Part shown: piece by piece, positions 35,846-38,513 of the stretch | Layout of the letters: every line of letters starts with the position of its first letter | Numbering within the stretch: the first letter of the stretch is position 1 | Notes under the pieces: generated by a model | The model's database searches: none | Told to the model about the DNA's origin: nothing | Seen by the model: only the letters and a program-made list of their open reading frames with translations | IMG/VR virus record: IMGVR_UViG_3300042197_004109 | Coordinates: 1-38,513 of that record | Length of the DNA stretch: 38,513 bases | Direction: 5' to 3' (one strand) | From: a virus | Translations under genes and position numbers: made by a program

Positions 35846-36189
35846 CCACCAAGACCAACAACAGGTATACCGAAGAAGAGTTGATGGTCCGGCTCAAGGT
35901 ATTCATTGGCGTGTGCCTGGCCTTGACCCTGATCGGAATCATGTTCACCGTGCTCTACAGCATCATGTTTGTGACCCAGCCTCTCAATGCCATTTCGCCC
36001 ATTGACGCTAAGTTCTTTGAGTTGATCGTGCCTGTGGCCACGTTCCTCACTGGTACCTTGTCAGGCATCATGCTGGCCGGCACTGGTAAGGATGCAGCCA
36101 TGTCTGGCGCCAATCAAGCTGCCGCGGCCATGAAAAAACAGATGGACAAAGAAAAAGAAGAACCGCAGGAAGCCAAGCCTACGGTTTAG
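35842..36189 (+). CDS. Holin-like membrane protein, 115 aa
   Basis: Two hydrophobic segments, VFIGVCLALTLIGIMFTVLYSIMF and FFELIVPVATFLTGTLSGIMLAG, separated by a short polar loop, with a charged, helical C-terminus (MDKEKEEPQEAKPTV). That topology and the 'SGIMLAGTGKDAA' end are those I associate with small phage holin-type or antiholin-type proteins. ATG at 35842 overlaps the lipoprotein stop (ATGA). An earlier in-frame start 21 bases upstream is less likely. It ends by overlapping the leftward gene at its stop (11 bases). Pore function is inferred. Confidence 0.65.
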   Translation: MTTKTNNRYTEEELMVRLKVFIGVCLALTLIGIMFTVLYSIMFVTQPLNAISPIDAKFFELIVPVATFLTGTLSGIMLAGTGKDAAMSGANQAAAAMKKQMDKEKEEPQEAKPTV

Positions 36190-37579
36190 GGCGCAGCAGT
36201 GCAGGCCGACCTTGGCTGTCGGTCTGCAAACCCAGCTTGTTGGCCTGACGGCCAGTTTCTCCAGGGCGCACATCTTGCGTCAATGCCATCTCAAACCTAG
36301 GATCGTTGCGTTCGGCCTCAGTGGGAATGTAGCCTGAGCTTTCCACAAATATTTCCGGCTTTTGTTGAGCGAAATCACGCATGATCTCGCCGGCTCGAGC
36401 ATTGGCTTCGTTTTCGTATTTGCTGCCAGTTTCACCGGCATCGGAAGGCAGGGCCTGCGTGGTGTTCTGCTGATGATGTACCAGTTCGTGTGCGAGGGTA
36501 CGCAGTACATCCATGATGTGTCGATCGGCGAGACTCACATGTAGCCGTCCTGAATCCATGTCAAACTGACCAAAACTGCCGGTGCGCTGGCTCCAGGCCG
36601 GATCGCGATGCAGCACGATAGTTGGCAGGCTTTTGAGACCTAATTTTTGGCGGCATAGGCCAAGGAATTCGCGTATGATCGAACTGTGGTCTTGATCTTC
36701 CAGGAACATCTTGGTGCTAGGGTTCACACCATCGGGTGTGGCTCCGGTTTCCTGAACGCTTTCTCCGCCACCACCGTCGCCCCCGCTCTCACCGCTGTCA
36801 GAGATTCCATAGCCAAAGCCAGGATACCAATAGCCACCATAACCGTAGCGTGTGCGGCGCTTGCGACGTTTCTTTTCCATGAGGCTGAGCTCTTGATCCC
36901 GTGCCCGATTCCTGGCATCATAGAGCCCCTTGATCAGGCCTTGGGCTCGCAGCAGCTTGAATGCGAGATTTTCTGGACCAAATTCGCCAGTGTCTGCCAG
37001 TCCAGCCTGCCGCATCTGCTTGACTCGGGCGATCATGTCTTCTATCGCGCTGCGATCTCCGCTTTGGATCGCAGATTCGATCCGGTGTCCCAGATCCTCG
37101 TACTTGTGGCGCACGCTGTCATCGTCGATGTTGGCTCTGCGACGCCGCGGCACAGAGATCCAATCCCCGTCACGCACTGAATAGATGCCCTGGCTCACAT
37201 GCGGTTGATCTGCAGGCTGCACATAGAGTTCAACATCGGCGCCGCCAATGCGGATATCATGTTGTTGATTGTACTGGAATTTTTTGGCATCAAACAGCTC
37301 ACGGTACACCGCATCATCGGGCACACGAACTACCAGGTGCAGATCTATGTCTGAATGCGGTGTGTAGCTGTAGGCAGCATTGCTGCCGCTGATGGTGATG
37401 TCCTGGAGATCAAGGTCAGGTACACCCAAGAATTCTTGAAAATCCGCTGCTGTGGCCAGCAGCTTTTCTCTCACTTCGGGACGAAGATGCTCGTCCAGAC
37501 TCCACAATCTCGGGTTCAACTGATCGTGGAATCGGACAGCATCTCCTAGGTCATACGTTTCTAACTCATGAATGTTCAT
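36179..37579 (-). CDS. Nucleotidyltransferase-zinc metallopeptidase fusion protein
   Basis: The 466-residue protein joins two domains. Residues about 60-85 have ISGSNAAYSYTPHSDIDLHLVV, the pol-beta nucleotidyltransferase pattern GS...DxD (G65, S66, D77, D79). Residues about 285-400 carry a zincin: LAHELVHHQQN with H364ExxH368, and YENEANARAGEI with E389 or E391 as third ligand. Between them is a Gly/Ser/Tyr-rich linker (RYGYGGYWYPGFGYG, SGGDGGGGES) and a basic stretch (KKRRKRRTR). Such single-chain combinations occur in marine phages by my memory. Both sites look intact. Possible roles are nucleotidylating a host target and cutting another; not known. Start ATG is 6 bases from a TAAATA box. 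Confidence 0.82.
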   Translation of the reverse strand: MNIHELETYDLGDAVRFHDQLNPRLWSLDEHLRPEVREKLLATAADFQEFLGVPDLDLQDITISGSNAAYSYTPHSDIDLHLVVRVPDDAVYRELFDAKKFQYNQQHDIRIGGADVELYVQPADQPHVSQGIYSVRDGDWISVPRRRRANIDDDSVRHKYEDLGHRIESAIQSGDRSAIEDMIARVKQMRQAGLADTGEFGPENLAFKLLRAQGLIKGLYDARNRARDQELSLMEKKRRKRRTRYGYGGYWYPGFGYGISDSGESGGDGGGGESVQETGATPDGVNPSTKMFLEDQDHSSIIREFLGLCRQKLGLKSLPTIVLHRDPAWSQRTGSFGQFDMDSGRLHVSLADRHIMDVLRTLAHELVHHQQNTTQALPSDAGETGSKYENEANARAGEIMRDFAQQKPEIFVESSGYIPTEAERNDPRFEMALTQDVRPGETGRQANKLGLQTDSQGRPALLRPKP

Positions 37580-37584
37580 GAGTG

Positions 37585-37592
37585 TATTTATT
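37585..37592 (-). promoter_or_regulatory. AATAAATA box 5 bases before start codon
   Basis: The minus strand reads AATAAATA, then CACTC, then ATG of the nucleotidyltransferase-peptidase gene. It lies in the 14-base gap after the glycosyltransferase gene. No Shine-Dalgarno precedes the ATG. Confidence 0.35.
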
Positions 37593-37593
37593 G

Positions 37594-38472
37594 CTAGGCT
37601 GCGGGGGCAGGGTCGCTGGAGGCCAGCTCTTGTGTTTCCACGGGTGTGTCAGGTGCTGCGGCAGCAATTTCGTGCGGAGTAGTAGCTTTCATGCTCATCA
37701 CAGCATCTGCGGCCTGCCCATTGGTGCGTGGCAACATGCCGGCCACGGCCAACTCATGCAGGTCGTTGTAGAGCTTTTCGTGTGTGCCAAAGTCAAACAC
37801 ATAGGTGCCGACGTGCTTGAGCAGCACACGCTTGTCAATGAACACTTGGCCGCCGAGATCACGCCAGTTCTCGCAGAATGTCCAGTCTTCGCTGTAGTAA
37901 CGACCTTCGCGCACCGCAGTGTCAAAGTAGGTCTTCATGTGTGGATCCAACTCTTTGGGCAGGCCGATGTCATTGTTGAAAGGTCGAACTGCAGGATGAG
38001 CGTTGAGCTTTTCAAACACTTCACGCTTGATCAGCAGGAATCCTGTGCCGGTCTTGGTCACTTCCACCAGGCCATTTTCGCCATCGGGTTGACCGGGGAT
38101 ACCATTCACGCACCATTTTACAGGCAGGCTCTTCATGGGATATAGACCACCAATCACGTCTTTGTCGTGATTAAGCAAGGTCAAGAGATGCCAGGGTTCC
38201 CAGCCAATGTCAGCGTCGATGAACATGAGGTGTGTGCTGCCTTCGGTGGTCAAGAACTTGGATGTCAGGGTGTTCCTGGCTCGCGAAATCAAACTCTCAT
38301 TGGTCATGGTTTCCACAGTCCAATCGATGCCCAATTGGCGGCAAGTGTTGGCCCAGCGTATGAAGCTCATGAACGTTTGCTCGGACAGCATGCCACCATA
38401 ACAGGGCATGCAGATGTGTACTCGTGTCTTCCTGAGATACTCAAGGTTGACTTGGATTTGGGTTTCGGCCAT
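37594..38472 (-). CDS. Glycosyltransferase-like protein (GT-A fold), 292 aa
   Basis: The protein has VHICMPCYGGMLSEQTFMSFI as first strand, RARNTLTSKFL, and LMFIDADIGWEPWHLLTLL with the metal-binding DxD (D-A-D). Later VIGGLYPMK, GTGFLLIKREVFEKL and YYSEDWTFCENWRDLGGQVFID are typical donor/acceptor-site motifs of GT2-like phage enzymes. A Pro/Ala/Thr-rich tail ends the chain. ATG at 38472 is favoured over a TTG one codon earlier and has GGAG just before it. A TAAATATTCC box is about 24 bases upstream. The acceptor is unknown; with other glycosyltransferases in the window it may serve the same decoration pathway. Confidence 0.75.
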   Translation of the reverse strand: MAETQIQVNLEYLRKTRVHICMPCYGGMLSEQTFMSFIRWANTCRQLGIDWTVETMTNESLISRARNTLTSKFLTTEGSTHLMFIDADIGWEPWHLLTLLNHDKDVIGGLYPMKSLPVKWCVNGIPGQPDGENGLVEVTKTGTGFLLIKREVFEKLNAHPAVRPFNNDIGLPKELDPHMKTYFDTAVREGRYYSEDWTFCENWRDLGGQVFIDKRVLLKHVGTYVFDFGTHEKLYNDLHELAVAGMLPRTNGQAADAVMSMKATTPHEIAAAAPDTPVETQELASSDPAPAA

Positions 38473-38495
38473 CAAGGTCTCCAGTGTGAAATGTA

Positions 38496-38505
38496 GGAAT
38501 ATTTA
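38496..38505 (-). promoter_or_regulatory. TAAATATTCC box upstream of glycosyltransferase
   Basis: The minus strand reads GTAAATATTCC, about 24 bases before the ATG at 38472 with GGAG in between. Ten of these bases are identical to the plus-strand element at 35613-35622. Confidence 0.42.
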
Positions 38506-38513
38506 CTGCGGAT

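Noticed and set aside
1-38513. tRNA genes
   Set aside because: No gap long enough with an acceptor stem and TTC-A pattern was seen; the intergenic spaces are mostly below 115 bases.
1-38513. QueC, QueF or archaeosine-type (Gat-QueC) gene
   Set aside because: No protein with the QueC PP-loop (SGGxDS) or QueF motif was seen among the coding frames of this window; this only covers the window.

Overview
The window is one dense block of a tailed-phage genome, most likely a marine T4-like myovirus (Caudoviricetes). The support is a family B DNA polymerase of T4 gp43 type, a gp45-like sliding clamp, a T4 RNase H-like 5' nuclease and a DsbA-like small protein. Intergenic gaps carry copies of the T4 late-promoter box (TATAAATA and relatives). 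Many small conserved proteins look like those I associate from memory with marine cyanophages and relatives. There are no rRNA, tRNA, IS or CRISPR features, and no photosynthesis gene, so the host cannot be named. Base composition looks roughly balanced. Coding is almost gapless: genes commonly overlap by 1 or 4 bases (ATGA, GTGA, TTGA, TAATG), and several starts are GTG or TTG.

Layout. Positions 1-31683 are on the minus strand, so they are transcribed right to left. Positions 29101-31683 down to 25728 hold a very large amidoligase-like protein followed by small conserved proteins (cyclotransferase-like, HAD phosphatase-like, Dps-like and unknown). At 25637-23608 is a radical SAM enzyme and its overlapping partner. 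At 23562-18875 lie the replication genes: DsbA-like, DNA polymerase, a methyltransferase-like protein and the clamp. At 18878-17343 is a tRNA-guanine-transglycosylase-like enzyme, followed by four small unknown genes. At 15487-10191 is a sugar/glycan block: glycosyltransferase, GalE-like epimerase, short DegT-type aminotransferase, second epimerase, 2OG-Fe(II) oxygenase-like protein, and an oxygenase fused to a LIC12192-like carbohydrate-cluster domain. At 10116-4653 are FolE, a HIT protein, QueD, a glycosyltransferase, a methyltransferase, a phosphoribosyltransferase, an SGNH-like protein and QueE. At 4653-1 are small proteins, a cytidylyltransferase-like protein, two more SGNH-like proteins, the 5' nuclease, MazG-like, a 44-residue membrane protein and the start of a HhH-GPD DNA glycosylase cut by the window edge.

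Positions 31797-36189 are on the plus strand: two secreted proteins (one extremely Asn/Thr-rich), a membrane-anchored coiled-coil protein, another helical protein, a lipoprotein and a two-TM holin-like protein. This looks like an envelope, lysis or tail-associated cassette. At 36179-38472 the minus strand resumes with a nucleotidyltransferase-zinc peptidase fusion and a glycosyltransferase.

How it fits together. FolE, QueD and QueE make 7-carboxy-7-deazaguanine from GTP, and the TGT-like enzyme is the natural candidate to insert a 7-deazaguanine into phage DNA (DpdA-type). QueC is not in the window. The interleaved glycan genes could decorate virion or DNA, or modify host surface sugars. The most unusual items are the deviant metal-binding motifs in QueD, QueE and the oxygenase fusion (HxG instead of HxD), and three genes with a late-promoter-like box only 4-5 bases before the start codon.
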